The notes beneath the pieces were generated by a model. The model saw only the letters and a program-made list of their open reading frames with translations. It did not search any database and was not told where the DNA came from. This document shows, one piece after another, positions 1-10,229 of a DNA stretch of 64,000 bases (positions within the stretch are counted from its first letter, which is position 1; every line of letters starts with the position of its first letter). Location of the stretch: the NCBI RefSeq assembly GCF_015706575.1, contig NW_024037074.1, positions 19,147,334 to 19,211,333 on the forward strand. The letters are read 5' to 3'. Source of the DNA: Patiria miniata. Lineage: Eukaryota; Echinodermata; Asteroidea; Valvatida; Asterinidae. The position numbers and the translations under genes were made by a program.

Positions 1-454
1 GCATCCTTCAGAATGTGCTAACAAATTAACACCCAGAGCCATGTTAATACTCAAAAAAGAAAGACAACAAAAACAAAACATGGAGTGGGAAGAAGAAAAA
101 CCAGGCAGGGAGGATCAAAAGCCCTGCAGGTGCAATAAACATTTTTTTTTATTGGTGGGAAAAAATATGAGCCGGAAGTTCAGAGATGGTAGAGAGCTAG
201 AGGAAGAGGTTATCAGTTGGGATGCTTGGAGGGCCGGCCTTGGACTAATGGGCTGTGGTTTCAAGTGGGCTTGGCCCTTATTCTTCCCCTGGGAACACTG
301 CCAACATTCTTTCCTTGGGATGGAGAAATATTATCTTGGAGCAATACGGTGCATGTAGTGTGATTCATCAAAGAATTATTTTTGATAAGGGAATACATGT
401 AGCACTAGCAAGGAAGTGCTTGTAACTAGCTTGGAAGACTCTGGGTGCTCCTAG
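1..454. other. non-coding, nothing recognised
   Basis: No exon, RNA gene or clear repeat could be supported. A 105-codon open frame is present but has composition like the surrounding DNA and resembles no family I recognise. Confidence 0.4.
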
Positions 455-1006
455 TTAAAGATATAGTCCATCATTTGTAATTTGTGCATTTTGTTCGTTT
501 GAAGCAACAAAAGTGTTCAAAATCTAATGAAGGATACTGAACAACTGACCTGATGAAGTTTCAGCTCAGCTTCAGCTGTATATTCCGAGAAAAACAGCAT
601 TCTAGGATCTCAATTTCAAATCAAAAGTCGCTGAATCATGTTTTGAATTGGGCCTGAATTCAACGTCCGAGACACGTTCTCACTGAGCTGTTTGCAGCTA
701 TACGCGATGTCGCGCACTAATCCGACAAATTATAGCAACCGCTCGCGCGCGTGCATCGTGCCAATGCTTGTGCGTGCTTTGCGGAATAACAAAACGAACT
801 ACTAATTTAAATTTTCCTACGGTGCGTCTTAAGACGCACCGTTGGAAAGGCCTTCTTTCGTTGATTTCTTCAAAATGACAGCTTGCCAGAAAGAAAAATT
901 TCACAGGGAGTTTAGTCCCCTTACTATCTTTCAACCAAGTATCTTTTTCAACAATAATTACGCCAGTTACTTTTCGGATGGCTGCAAATGATGGACTATA
1001 ATACGG
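455..1006. mobile_element. MITE-like element, family B copy 1
   Basis: Imperfect terminal inverted repeats: ATATAGTCCATCATTTG at about 461-477 and its reverse complement CAAATGATGGACTATA at about 985-1000. The interior is similar to 30795-31160, sharing the phrases GTGCATTTTGTTCGTTT, GAAGTTTCAGCTCAG and TTGATTTCTTC-AAATGACAGC. This indicates a dispersed non-coding DNA element about 550 bp long. No transposase is visible. Confidence 0.6.
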
Positions 1007-1289
1007 TAATTTTAAGAGTAATATTTCTGGAATGTACTTCTATTCTTTGAAGATCATCCAGGTTCCATCATGGTGACGGGATGTTTTGTTTCTGATACCG
1101 ATTACTTACAATCTTTTTATATATCATTAATTATATTTCTTTTTTTACTGAGTTTTAGACATCAACATGACAGCCAGTTAGAAACTGGTGTAAAATTACA
1201 AAATACATTTCTAAAATGTTCCATGAAATGAATTTTTTTTGAGGAACACATATTTTTGCAAGTTTCTACTCTTCTTAAATGTATGAGAA

Positions 1290-1717
1290 CTATTTTGGTT
1301 CATTTTATTGAAAAAAGCACTTCTTTAAACATTTAACCTGGTCCATGCTTTTTTGGACAACTAGGGCGCTGTTGCTGTGATGTCATTTCAGGAGGACACT
1401 GTTCAGTGGAGGGGTTTTCTGTTCAAATTGTGAACCCAAAGATTTGCTCATTGAAAACATTTATGAGAAAAGTCTGCTCATTGGCTGACTGTCATTATTA
1501 CTGAAACAACAACAAATCACCAGAGAAAAGAAAATTTACAACAGCAAAATATCCAAAATTCTGGCAACTTTTGGGTGCTTAACTAGCTGTAAACAGTGAA
1601 GTTTCTGCCTGAAATGACATCACATTTTCATCATGAATATGGAAATTTGTATTAGCATAAAAGCCAATAAGGCACAAAATACCCTTGAAACTGGCAAAAC
1701 GAAAATTGAAAATAAGG
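1290..1717 (+). repeat. dispersed repeat X, copy 1 (split by a MITE)
   Basis: About 430 bp homologous to 6205-6693, sharing GTGATGTCATTTCAGGA, GACACTGTTCAGT and GGCAAAACGAAAATT-like blocks. The copy is interrupted exactly at a TTAA by the family A MITE at 1718-2246 and resumes at 2247 with GGACACAAATGTGCATTTTC. Confidence 0.65.
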
Positions 1718-2246
1718 TTAAAGGGAAAATACAACATTTGCAAACATCAAAAAATAAAACTACCAAATCATTTTGAAATACCTTGCTGGACTGTTAGTGA
1801 ATGACAGTGTAAAGCATCCTGTAAAATCATGGCACCTGGTATACTGTCATTTTCAAGAAAAGTGGTATTTTTGTATCAATTTCCAACGCTGGTCGGCCGA
1901 CCAGCGTTGGAAAAAAAAACGGCTTTTTTTCAAAGACTGGCCCCAATTGACCATCGCACTTGTTTGCAATCGATTACACACCTATGAACGGGTACAAGCC
2001 AGCTAGACTGGTTCCCTGACCTTACAATTCCCCAATGTGCATGTATGTAAACTGCTCTGTTTCTTCTTATATGGAGTCAGGGAACCGGACTACAGGAAAA
2101 TGATTGTTTGTGTTAGTTTTATAGCATTTTTGAACCCAAAACCTCAAAAAAGTCAGTGTAACTATATTTGCTATATATTTCCAACCCCCCAATTCCATCC
2201 ATTTCTGAAAATTACAGCAAATGCAAATGATGTATATTCCCTTTAA
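1718..2246 (+). mobile_element. TTAA-flanked MITE, family A copy 1
   Basis: About 529 bp, bounded by TTAA on each side (1718-1721 and 2243-2246). The inverted ends are AGGGAAAATACAACATTTGC and GCAAATGATGTATATTCCCT. The centre holds a near-perfect palindrome CCAACGCTGGTCGG/CCGACCAGCGTTGG (1882-1909 region) and a second inverted pair GGTTCCCTGAC...GTCAGGGAACC. The TTAA duplication points to the piggyBac type of insertion, inferred from target site only. Open frames across it are incidental. Confidence 0.8.
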
Positions 2247-3015
2247 CCGGGACACAAATGTGCATTTTCAAGGATTGCATTTAAAAAAATTACGTTGCAC
2301 AGGCCCTTTAACAAAGAACCCTACATGTATATTCAACTTACTGAATTTTTTCATTCCTCAACTTAAAGGAAAAATACAACATTTGCAAACATCAAAAAAT
2401 AAAACTACCAAATCATTTTGAAATACCTTGCTGGACTGTTAGTGAATGACAGTGTAAAGCATCCTGTAAAATCATGGCACCTGGTATACTGTCATTTTCA
2501 AGAAAAGTGGTATTTTTGTATCAATTTCCAACGCTGGTCGGCCGACCAGCATTGGAAAAAAAACTGGCTTTTTTTCAAAGACTGGCCCCAATTGACCATC
2601 GCACTTGTTTGCAATCGATTACACACCTATGAACGGGTACAAGCCAGCTAGACTGGTTCCCTGACCTTACAATTCCCCAATGTGCATGTATGTAAACTGC
2701 TCTGTTTCTTCTTATATGGAGTCAGGGAACCGGACTACAGGAAAATGATTGTTTGTGTTAGTTTTATAGCATTTTTGAACCCAAAACCTCAAAAAAGTCA
2801 GTGTAACTATATTTGCTATATACTTCCAACCCCCCAATTCCATCCATTTCTGAAAATTACAGCAAAAGCAAATGATGTATATTCCCTTTAACCGGGACAC
2901 AAATGTGCATTTTCAAGGATTGCATTTAAAAAAATTACATTGCACGGGCCCTTTAACAAAGAACCCTACATGTATATATTCAACTTACTGAATTTTTTCA
3001 TTCCTCAACTTAAAG
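1722..3015 (+). repeat. tandem duplication of a ~645-bp unit (MITE plus flank)
   Basis: Two direct copies, about 1722-2366 and 2367-3015, differ at only a few positions. Each contains a whole family A MITE followed by the same roughly 120 bp of repeat X and unique flank, ending TTTTTTCATTCCTCAACTTAAAG. The second copy carries both MITE and flank, so it arose by segmental duplication rather than a second transposition. Confidence 0.8.
2363..2891 (+). mobile_element. TTAA-flanked MITE, family A copy 2
   Basis: Near-identical to copy 1, with the same AGGGAA...TTCCCT ends and the same central palindrome (one base changed, CCAGCATTGG). Flanking TTAA lies at 2363-2366 and 2888-2891. It is part of the tandem duplication. 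Confidence 0.8.
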
Positions 3016-3780
3016 CCTGATATACCGGTACATGTACATGTAGATGGTTTTGCTATAATTGGATTGTTGAGTGTTGACCCAGTGAGCTGAAGGCACTGTT
3101 TCTGTCTCCCGAAATCACCCTGGGGGCGACTCCAGTTGAGTTGTTGAGTTCAAAGTTCAGCTAGGATGCTCATCATGGAGTGAGGCTGAGAGCCAAAAAG
3201 CTTTGCGGGTTGGGTTACCACAAAGCACAGACATTGTCAGTGTAGCATTGTCGATGGACATTTACATGGGAGTGTTTCACTTCTTGGCTTTGTCTTAAGA
3301 TATTGAAGTGTAAATTTTTTGACTTCAAGGTTGTACATGAAGTATGTATTTGATGTATATGTTGTACAGAAGGAATTCAAGGAACCGCATCTGGTGTCTT
3401 GGAGTAGTCAGTTGATACGGTTGAAGTTTTCACGTTGAATCAATGTTGCGAATCGTGTTGTAATTGTATTCATACCGGTCGGTCTTAAAAATTTTACCAT
3501 CAGGAGAACAATATGTATGTTCAAAATGCTTCCCAGAATAGTTACACTGTAAAATGTATACTTAAACATATACTGTACTTATTTTTTTTCATTTTTTTTT
3601 TCAAGAAATGCAAGCAGTAACGTTAAGACAGTTGAGGTGAGTGGATGACCGAGGCTGAACGATGGCCACAGTCAGGCGTCATGAAGCCGAGACGAAGAAG
3701 AGAAGAACCAGCAGTAGCCCTAGGAACACACCTGAAGAACAAGGTACCGTCACCCCATTGCCCAGAATTAATCAAGAACC

Positions 3781-4448
3781 AAATTGTAATGCACCTATCA
3801 ATTGTTAGACGCACCCATATGACCCCCGGGAATGGTGCGTCATTGTCCAACAGTGGGTCATCCCTTTGTGGCATCTATACAAATGTATAGTTTTGATGCT
3901 ATTTGGCAACCTCTTTGACCGACTTTTTACAGATTGTGATGCACCTACTGAGGAAAAGCGGCAAACCCTATTGTTAGGCCCCCCAAAAAAGTCTCTGGTT
4001 TCTGGTATGGAGCTTGCCCAAAAAGTGGTGCGGCGACGCGGCTTTTTTTTTTTTTTACCTGATTTTTTTTGCCTCATATGTCGGCTGATGACTGCAAATG
4101 GTGCCCGACTAAACTTAGTGCAAATATATGGGAGTCCAGAGAGGCCACACAAAGCTTATTCTCGATCATAACCCCATCCAAAAACACGTTAAAATTGTGC
4201 AGCAGCAGGATTCCAGTCAAACCAGTGAGTTTGGCAGTTTTGAGACATCATCTTTCATTGAGAAAAAAACTTTTTCATTTTGCCGACGCGCATGGCTACA
4301 GCGACGCGAACGCATACCAGAAACCGGAGACTTTTTTTTTTGGCCTTAGACACACCAAATCGTGACTTGACACACCCTTGTGTCACAGCCCTGAAAAAGG
4401 GGAGTTCATGGGGTCTGCCTTACAATTGACAGGTGCATTATAATCAGT
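3781..4448. mobile_element. outer MITE carrying a nested MITE
   Basis: The left end reads TTGTAATGCACCTATCAATT (about 3783) and the right end is its inverse, AATTGACAGGTGCATTATAA (about 4424-4443). The pair encloses the family C element at 3975-4348, so an older inverted-repeat element was hit by a younger one. Confidence 0.55.
3975..4348 (+). mobile_element. GGCC-ended MITE, family C copy 1
   Basis: About 374 bp. Inverted ends of the type TAAGGCCAAAAAAAGTCTC followed by CGGTTTCTGGTATG. CpG-rich subterminal blocks (GCGGCGACGCGGC; GCCGACGCGCATGGC) flank A/T runs. Other copies are at 14091, 41227 (reverse) and 53209. It is non-coding; the open frames in it are shadows. Confidence 0.75.
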
Positions 4449-4454
4449 GGCTGT

Positions 4455-4635
4455 GCACTGAACTTGTAGTCAAGTCTATCACAAGTCAAGTCACAAGTCA
4501 ATTCACAAGTCAAAGTCACAACAAATGGGATGAACAATAACAAAGGAATATACCTTTGTGGCAGGACCATTTGAATAGCTTGTGACTTGGGACTGAATGA
4601 CTTGTGATGGACTTGTGAGGACTTGTGATGGGCCG
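4455..4635. repeat. CAAGTCA array in inverted arrangement
   Basis: Left part (4460-4520) repeats CAAGTCA / CACAAGTCA; right part (4565-4632) repeats the complement ACTTGTGA. The whole could fold into a hairpin. The same unit forms arrays at 28168, 44955 and 55725. Confidence 0.55.
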
Positions 4636-5703
4636 CTCTACAAAATTGATATGTAGTGTACATTGTCCCTTGATGATGTATCAGGAAGATGCACATTTTA
4701 ACACTCAAGTTTACCTTTCATTCAACAATGAAAGTCTACTTAAGCGCTGTTTGGGCTCCGTGCACAAGTACCCCTTCAACGGCTAGAAAAGAATAGTAGG
4801 GGGGAGACCTAGATGGGAGACCATCGCAAGTTAAATTTGAACGTATTCGCATGCCGACGACACCTGATGCTCAAGCGCGAGGGCACTATAGCTTAGCTCT
4901 TTGCACATTCAGGATAAATAAGTTGTGCGTACTTTGCGCGCGAACCAGTACAGTACGCACATGTAGTGTCCCGTCCAAGGGGCTCTCAAAAGTGGTAAAA
5001 ACGCGCCCTCTTTTGTTGGCGCTCGGAGCCCATAGTGTACCCAATGCTGTCTGAAAAGCCGGTTCACAATTTCACCTAAAAAACCATTCGCTGCGAAATT
5101 CTCCGGCATTGAAATGTGTTCAACTTTTGCGAATTCGCAGCACAAATACTTGCCACGATGCCACAAAATCGTGTTCACGTTTGCTTTCGCACCGAGTGTG
5201 AACCGGCCTTTAGACCTTGTGCGAAAAAGGGGCAGAAGCTGATTGAACTTTTCAGCTTTTTTTGACGTCTTAATTTTTAGAAGTTCTCTAAACAAACCAC
5301 TAAAATAGCGCCTTTTGAATGGCTGGTTTACGCAAGGCAACCCTCACTTGACGATTCAAAATAAAGCCAAAACTGAGGGTCCCCTTTTCACAAAACCCAT
5401 GTGCCAACAAAGGAGAAAAAAAATCACCGGAATCATTGCATTTTAGATGCCCCAAGTCATATCACTCAGTTAAGTTCACACCCCTATCATTCAAGAATTA
5501 ACGGTATTTATTTTATCTTCATGAACTCAGTCAAATATTTAGGGAAAAAACAAACATCCATAAGGTAATTGAAGTGAGCCCTCGTGTGTCAGATAATGTC
5601 ATATAAGCGTCTATTGTTATTGCTGTTTGTGGAGGTACATTTTACAGTTGCGGTAATTGTGTTTCCGAGTAACAATTTTTTCGCTCCCACCTGGCCAGTT
5701 GCC

Positions 5704-5774
5704 ATGGATGGCAACCCATCCCGCTCCCGTCATTTATCGCAATCGTTGGCCGAGATGAAACAAAACAGTAGACG
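5704..5774 (+). CDS. weak candidate first coding exon (possibly gli)
   Basis: An ATG in strong Kozak context (GCCATGG) opens a 23-codon frame (MDGNPSRSRHLSQS...) ending at a GT donor (CG|GTAATG) at 5775. It lies on the gli strand about 10 kb upstream of the first sure gli exon. However, the phase (2) does not fit the 16198 acceptor, which needs phase 1; it would fit only a downstream AG at 16213. No similarity to known Gli N-termini was recognised. A signal-peptide-like frame overlaps upstream (from about 5599). Confidence 0.15.
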
Positions 5775-6204
5775 GTAATGGTAGGGTCAAGAAGTTAATG
5801 CCATCCGGTGGGGATTCATGCTCCTTGACAACTTGGCATCCAAGACTCGGTATTCCCTCTCCCCCCCCCCCCCTTCTGTCTAAGACCCTTGCACTTGACT
5901 ACTGTTGATAAACTGCGGGTCATAATCGTTGGGAGAGTGGTTAAATTTAACAGTTTACGACTGTGTTGGTGGATTGAAGAATCTCACGTGGATTTATGTT
6001 CGGGACTTTTTTGTTGTTTGGGGAGGTTGTAGTGATAAATCTTGCTTTCCTTTGCTGATGGTTGCAAATTGCTGTTCCTTGCTCTATGGGTACATGTAAA
6101 CTTACAAAAGAGCGTGATGTTTGTAATTTGTACAAATTTTGTAAGCGTTTTTTAAAAATGCGCCGTGAACTTAAAGTTCTGTTCTGCACTACTATTTGAC
6201 ATCC

Positions 6205-6693
6205 CTTTTTGGTTAATTTGATTGAAAAGTGCACATCTTTAAACATTTAAAATTGTCCATACTTTGAATAACTGAGGGCACTGCTGGTGTGATGTCATTT
6301 CAGGAAGACACTGTTCAGTTTAGGGGTTTGCTGTTAAAATTGTGAACCCGGAATTTGCTCATTAAATTTGTAAGAAAGGTTTGCTCATCGGCTTACTACA
6401 TTTTGTACCATGTACTGACACAACAATGAATCAACGAAGAAAAGAAAATTGACGACAGCAAAAATATCCAAACTTCCAGAAACTATTTGTGCTGAAATAG
6501 CTGTAACATCGAGGTTTCTGCCCGGAATGACTACACAGTTTTGCTCATGAATATGGAATTTCGCATTATCATAAAAACAAGGCACCAAAATGCCCTTGAA
6601 AATAGCAAAACGAAAATTAAAATAAGGTTAAGCTGGACACAAAAGTGCATTTTCAGGGATTTCATTAAAAAAATTATATTGCATGGGCCCTTT
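6205..6693 (+). repeat. dispersed repeat X, copy 2 (empty site)
   Basis: Homologous to 1290-1717 plus 2247-2320. Here the sequence runs AAAATAAGGTTAAGCTGGAC without interruption, with a single TTAA at the place where the family A MITE sits in copy 1. It is a paralogous empty site. Confidence 0.7.
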
Positions 6694-6699
6694 ATAATG

Positions 6700-9361
6700 T
6701 CTGCAATGTTGATGATGTTTTGAGTTAATTGTTCAGCAGTCCTGTTCCATCCACATTCCTTCCTTCAAACCAGTCCATGGCGGCTTGATCATGTTTACTG
6801 ACAGGGCTCAACCACCGGTATTATTCACTGACCATATTGGTCCAGTCCAATTGCTACTGGATCAAAAGATTTCGCCACCCATTGTGAGGACCTCTTGATT
6901 AGTTCTTGATCAAGTGCTAGCAGCCGCTCTTTAAATACGCTGAGCCATCCTTCTCTGTTTGTCAGTGTGCGCTCGGCAAACATGCTCTGATCTTACCACT
7001 GTTTGCCAGGATCTTTTCCATGAATGGATAAAAGCTCATGAATACTTTCGGCATTACACAGCGTGAGTGGATTTATACTCTCCACTCTGCCATAGCACAA
7101 AGGATGAAGTGGGGTTCTCAATAGAAACGTTTTCTAGTGGAGGATCGGTGGCGACGACAGGACGTTCCGCCTACCTTCTTGCTCCAGTGTTACTGACTGT
7201 GCTTCAGCCAGCTTGGTCTTGTTTGGTCAGTCTGAACAGTTTGTGTAGTGGTACTGTGTTGGGTGCGATCGGTCGATTTGTGCTATTATTCAGTTGTGCG
7301 GAAATATGTTTGTGCGATTTTCCTGTAGGAAATTTCAGACTTTACCTCCCTTTTACAAAACAGTCCTTCAGAGTGGTGAATTAGACAGAAAAAGTGGTCG
7401 ATGGGTGGCAAATGTGATCAACCTAGAGCGGAACGGTCGACCGATAGCAAAGTGCGACAGACTGGTAGCGCAGTGTGATTTGGGCGTAGACCTACTGATT
7501 GCCCCCAACAGTTACACTTGTAGACAGAGTTCGAAAGTTGAAGTTTAAGTGGCCCAGTGTTGTTTGCACGTTGTTTGTCAGTGTCTCGAGTCAAGTCGAG
7601 TCATGACGTGAGAAAAGTATTGAGCAGTCCGTCTGTGACGGTCCGTCCCAATGTTTTGTTCAGTACATGTGCATGTAAAATCTAAATCAATAGATTCGGT
7701 GTAAAAAATAAGTGCAGCAAACAATCAAAAACTGCCTTCAACAGTTTTAGTGACGAGTTGGCCTGGGCATGGCGAGTAGTGGATTTTTCTACTGGGCGAG
7801 TAGTGGATTTTTCTACTGGGCAAGTAGTTTTCCCAAATTCTCATAAAAGCAGGAAAATAGCATGCAAGTCACACCACGTTCTTCAGCACTGAGTTATCCT
7901 TACTCTGCGACGTTTTTGGTCATTTACTTGATTTTTTTTTTAATTTTTGATTCATGGAATCCTAGGGAGAGAGAGGTGGAGGGAGTGATTCCCTGTTTGC
8001 AGGGGACGTATTAAGCCGTGAATCCTTAACCCGGTACCGGTACCTGCTTAGACTCGCGCCAGGACGAGCACTCGAGTAGATGAAAAACCAGGAGTAAAAC
8101 AACGAGTATCATGAACTACTCGCAAGTTCTCGAGTAATCGACTTACTCGCCCAGCATTAGTGACGAGCTTCCAATCTTTAGGCCTATTACGTTTCTGTTG
8201 TGTATAAAATGTTAAATCAAGTGCCTCATGAAGTCCATCAAACTGTTGAAGTTAAACCTGTTTATAGAATAAAAAGGATAGCCAGTATCATTTGTCTTGA
8301 TCCCAAAGTTGACACCAGTCTGTTTTGCGGGGGCTTCCTTTCACTGGGTCCGTAATCCAGTGTAATTTTTGTTGACTCTGGGTACCGCGGACCCAATTTG
8401 TGGCCACTTCACCAACTGCTCCTGTTTGAAGTGCAACCACTTCCCTGTCAGCAGCCTGGAAGCCCATTAGGACTATTTGTTATAAACTTATTCTCTGTTT
8501 ACCATACCGATAGCATCATTTGGGTTTTTTAAATACGCAGGACCCCGACTGACATGTTTATGAGCTCGGATGATACAAAATCACTTCAGGGAGTATAGGG
8601 GAGGCTAACTCTAGTAGTAGAGAAATAAAAATGTGGAAGTTTCAGTTGGAGTTTTGGGAATGAGGTGAGAGATTACGGGTCAAAGGTCGCCTCATTCATT
8701 TCCCAGCGTTAACCCCGGGTTAGAATCAAGGCAGGGGACCACCCAGGTGTTTGTTTGTGTGTGGGCCCTGTGTCCTGAAGACTGGCTGTTTTTTAATAGT
8801 CCAGAGCACAACATCTCCTGTGCTTCTTTACAAAAGAGGAGACCAACAACAGAAGTTATAACTTGGGCACAGAGGACGGTGTGGTTTGTGCACACCCACA
8901 CGGATAGGAATTGATCTTGGAACACAATGGATTTCCTGGTCTTCTTAATCAGCCGCCTCAAGGATACAATACTAGGCGGCAGGCGCTGCCTGGCTTAGTG
9001 ATGGAGGCCGACATTCCACTGTTATATCTCACAACCGGCCACTGGAATCGGGCACAGGTGCTTAGCTGATTATCTCAGCTTTTCCTGGATCAATAATAGA
9101 AATCATCGAGTCAATTTCTTCTGGAATTTAATTTTGTTGTTGAAAAGGGAACAGTCATCCTGTGTCACCATCATGGGATAAACACAAAACATCATCATAG
9201 TTGGATTAAAATATAACTGATGTTGCGTGCCCAGGGGATCTTACCGTACCTTTGATGTCAGGAAGCTGTTTGTCCATCTGTATTGAAACGTACAAAGGGA
9301 ACCTGTTTAAAAAAAGTGTTTGCGTCAGATTAACAGGTTTTCTGATTTGATTGTGTGTCAA
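6700..9361. other. non-coding stretch upstream of gli
   Basis: No exon could be supported. There is a local 26-bp direct duplication (GCGAGTAGTGGATTTTTCTA twice, 7786-7835). Several GT donor-like sites occur (e.g. GAG|GTGAGA at 8662) without a convincing reading frame before them. Confidence 0.3.
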
Positions 9362-9496
9362 ATGCTGAGAGAAGTTGCATGTGCTCATTCAGTGCCATTT
9401 TCATTTGTGGAAGCTACTTTGAAGCAGTTCATCGAGGAGCTTCTTAAGTATCATTTTAAGGATATACCGTGTCCTCTGGTTGGACTTCTTGAGTAA
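9362..9496 (+). CDS. 44-codon open frame ending on a splice-donor-like site
   Basis: ATG at 9362 opens MLREVACAHSVPFSF... with VEATLKQFIEELLKYHF following; the stop TAA lies inside GA|GTAAGT. Composition looks protein-like (amphipathic helix with E/K/L), but I do not recognise it. Phase at the donor (2) would not fit gli exon 16198. It could be a fragment of an old gene or transposon, or chance. Confidence 0.15.
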   Translation: MLREVACAHSVPFSFVEATLKQFIEELLKYHFKDIPCPLVGLLE

Positions 9497-9958
9497 GTAT
9501 CCTACATGTATGTTTCCATTGTAATCCTGCAGGATCCAGTATAAAATAGCAATCAAAATTTCTTCATGGATTTCATAAGCATTGAGCTTTAATATGGAGT
9601 TTGTTTTGTGGTACTGGAGTTTGTTTTGTGGTACTCAAGGGGCTTCGGACTTCATTTTTTTATTTTGAGGTGGAGAGGAGAGGAGGGTGGGCACGCTGAG
9701 AAATGGGGGTTGGTGGAGCACTATTTTTATGCACAACATTTACATTTAACCCTGTAAAGTTAGTCAAATTTTATGTGCACATAGATCTCGTCCATCTACA
9801 AATAGTAGCGTTCTTTTATAGTCCTACATGTAGCTGCTAGATGTTGTTAGGGGGTACTCAGCAGGCTTCACAATTTGTTTTAGGGGCTTAAGGGTTTGGG
9901 GAGAAAGACGCCTTATTTTCTACAGTTCAGGGGGAAGGCCGCCTATTTTCTCGTTGCC

Positions 9959-10229
9959 TAGGCCAAAAAAAAAATAGTTCTGCTTCCGATTACATGGCAT
10001 TCGAAAATAGGGTACCGGTAGGTAGGTAGGGATTTTTTTTTTTTTTTTTGGCAATTTTTTGTGTTTACGATCATATGGAGGCGTCTGCGTGTAGTCAAGG
10101 GTAAATGGTATAATGTGATGGTTTTGGGTGTTTTTTTCTAATTTTTCCAATAAAAAAAATTAGGGTAGGGGCTGTCAGAATAGGGTAGGTAGGGAAACCG
10201 GAAGCAGAACTATTATTTTTTTGGCCCTA
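9959..10229. mobile_element. GGCC-ended MITE with TAGGTAGG interior
   Basis: Ends TAGGCCAAAAAAAAAATAG + TTCTGCTTCCG and CGGAAGCAGAA + CTATTATTTTTTTGGCCCTA are inverted copies. Subterminal GGGTAGGTAGG blocks also pair (10015-10030 and 10175-10195). The GGCC-A-run terminus resembles family C. Confidence 0.6.

Noticed and set aside
1773-2651. Two nearly identical 77-codon open frames (1773-2006, 2418-2651)
   Set aside because: Both lie inside family A MITE copies and differ only because the MITE was tandemly duplicated; no start, splice or family support.
3645-3890. Arg-rich 81-codon frame with possible donor AAG|GTACCG and a preceding pyrimidine tract
   Set aside because: It runs into the left arm of an inverted-repeat element, phase 0 does not fit the gli exon at 16198, and no similarity was recognised.
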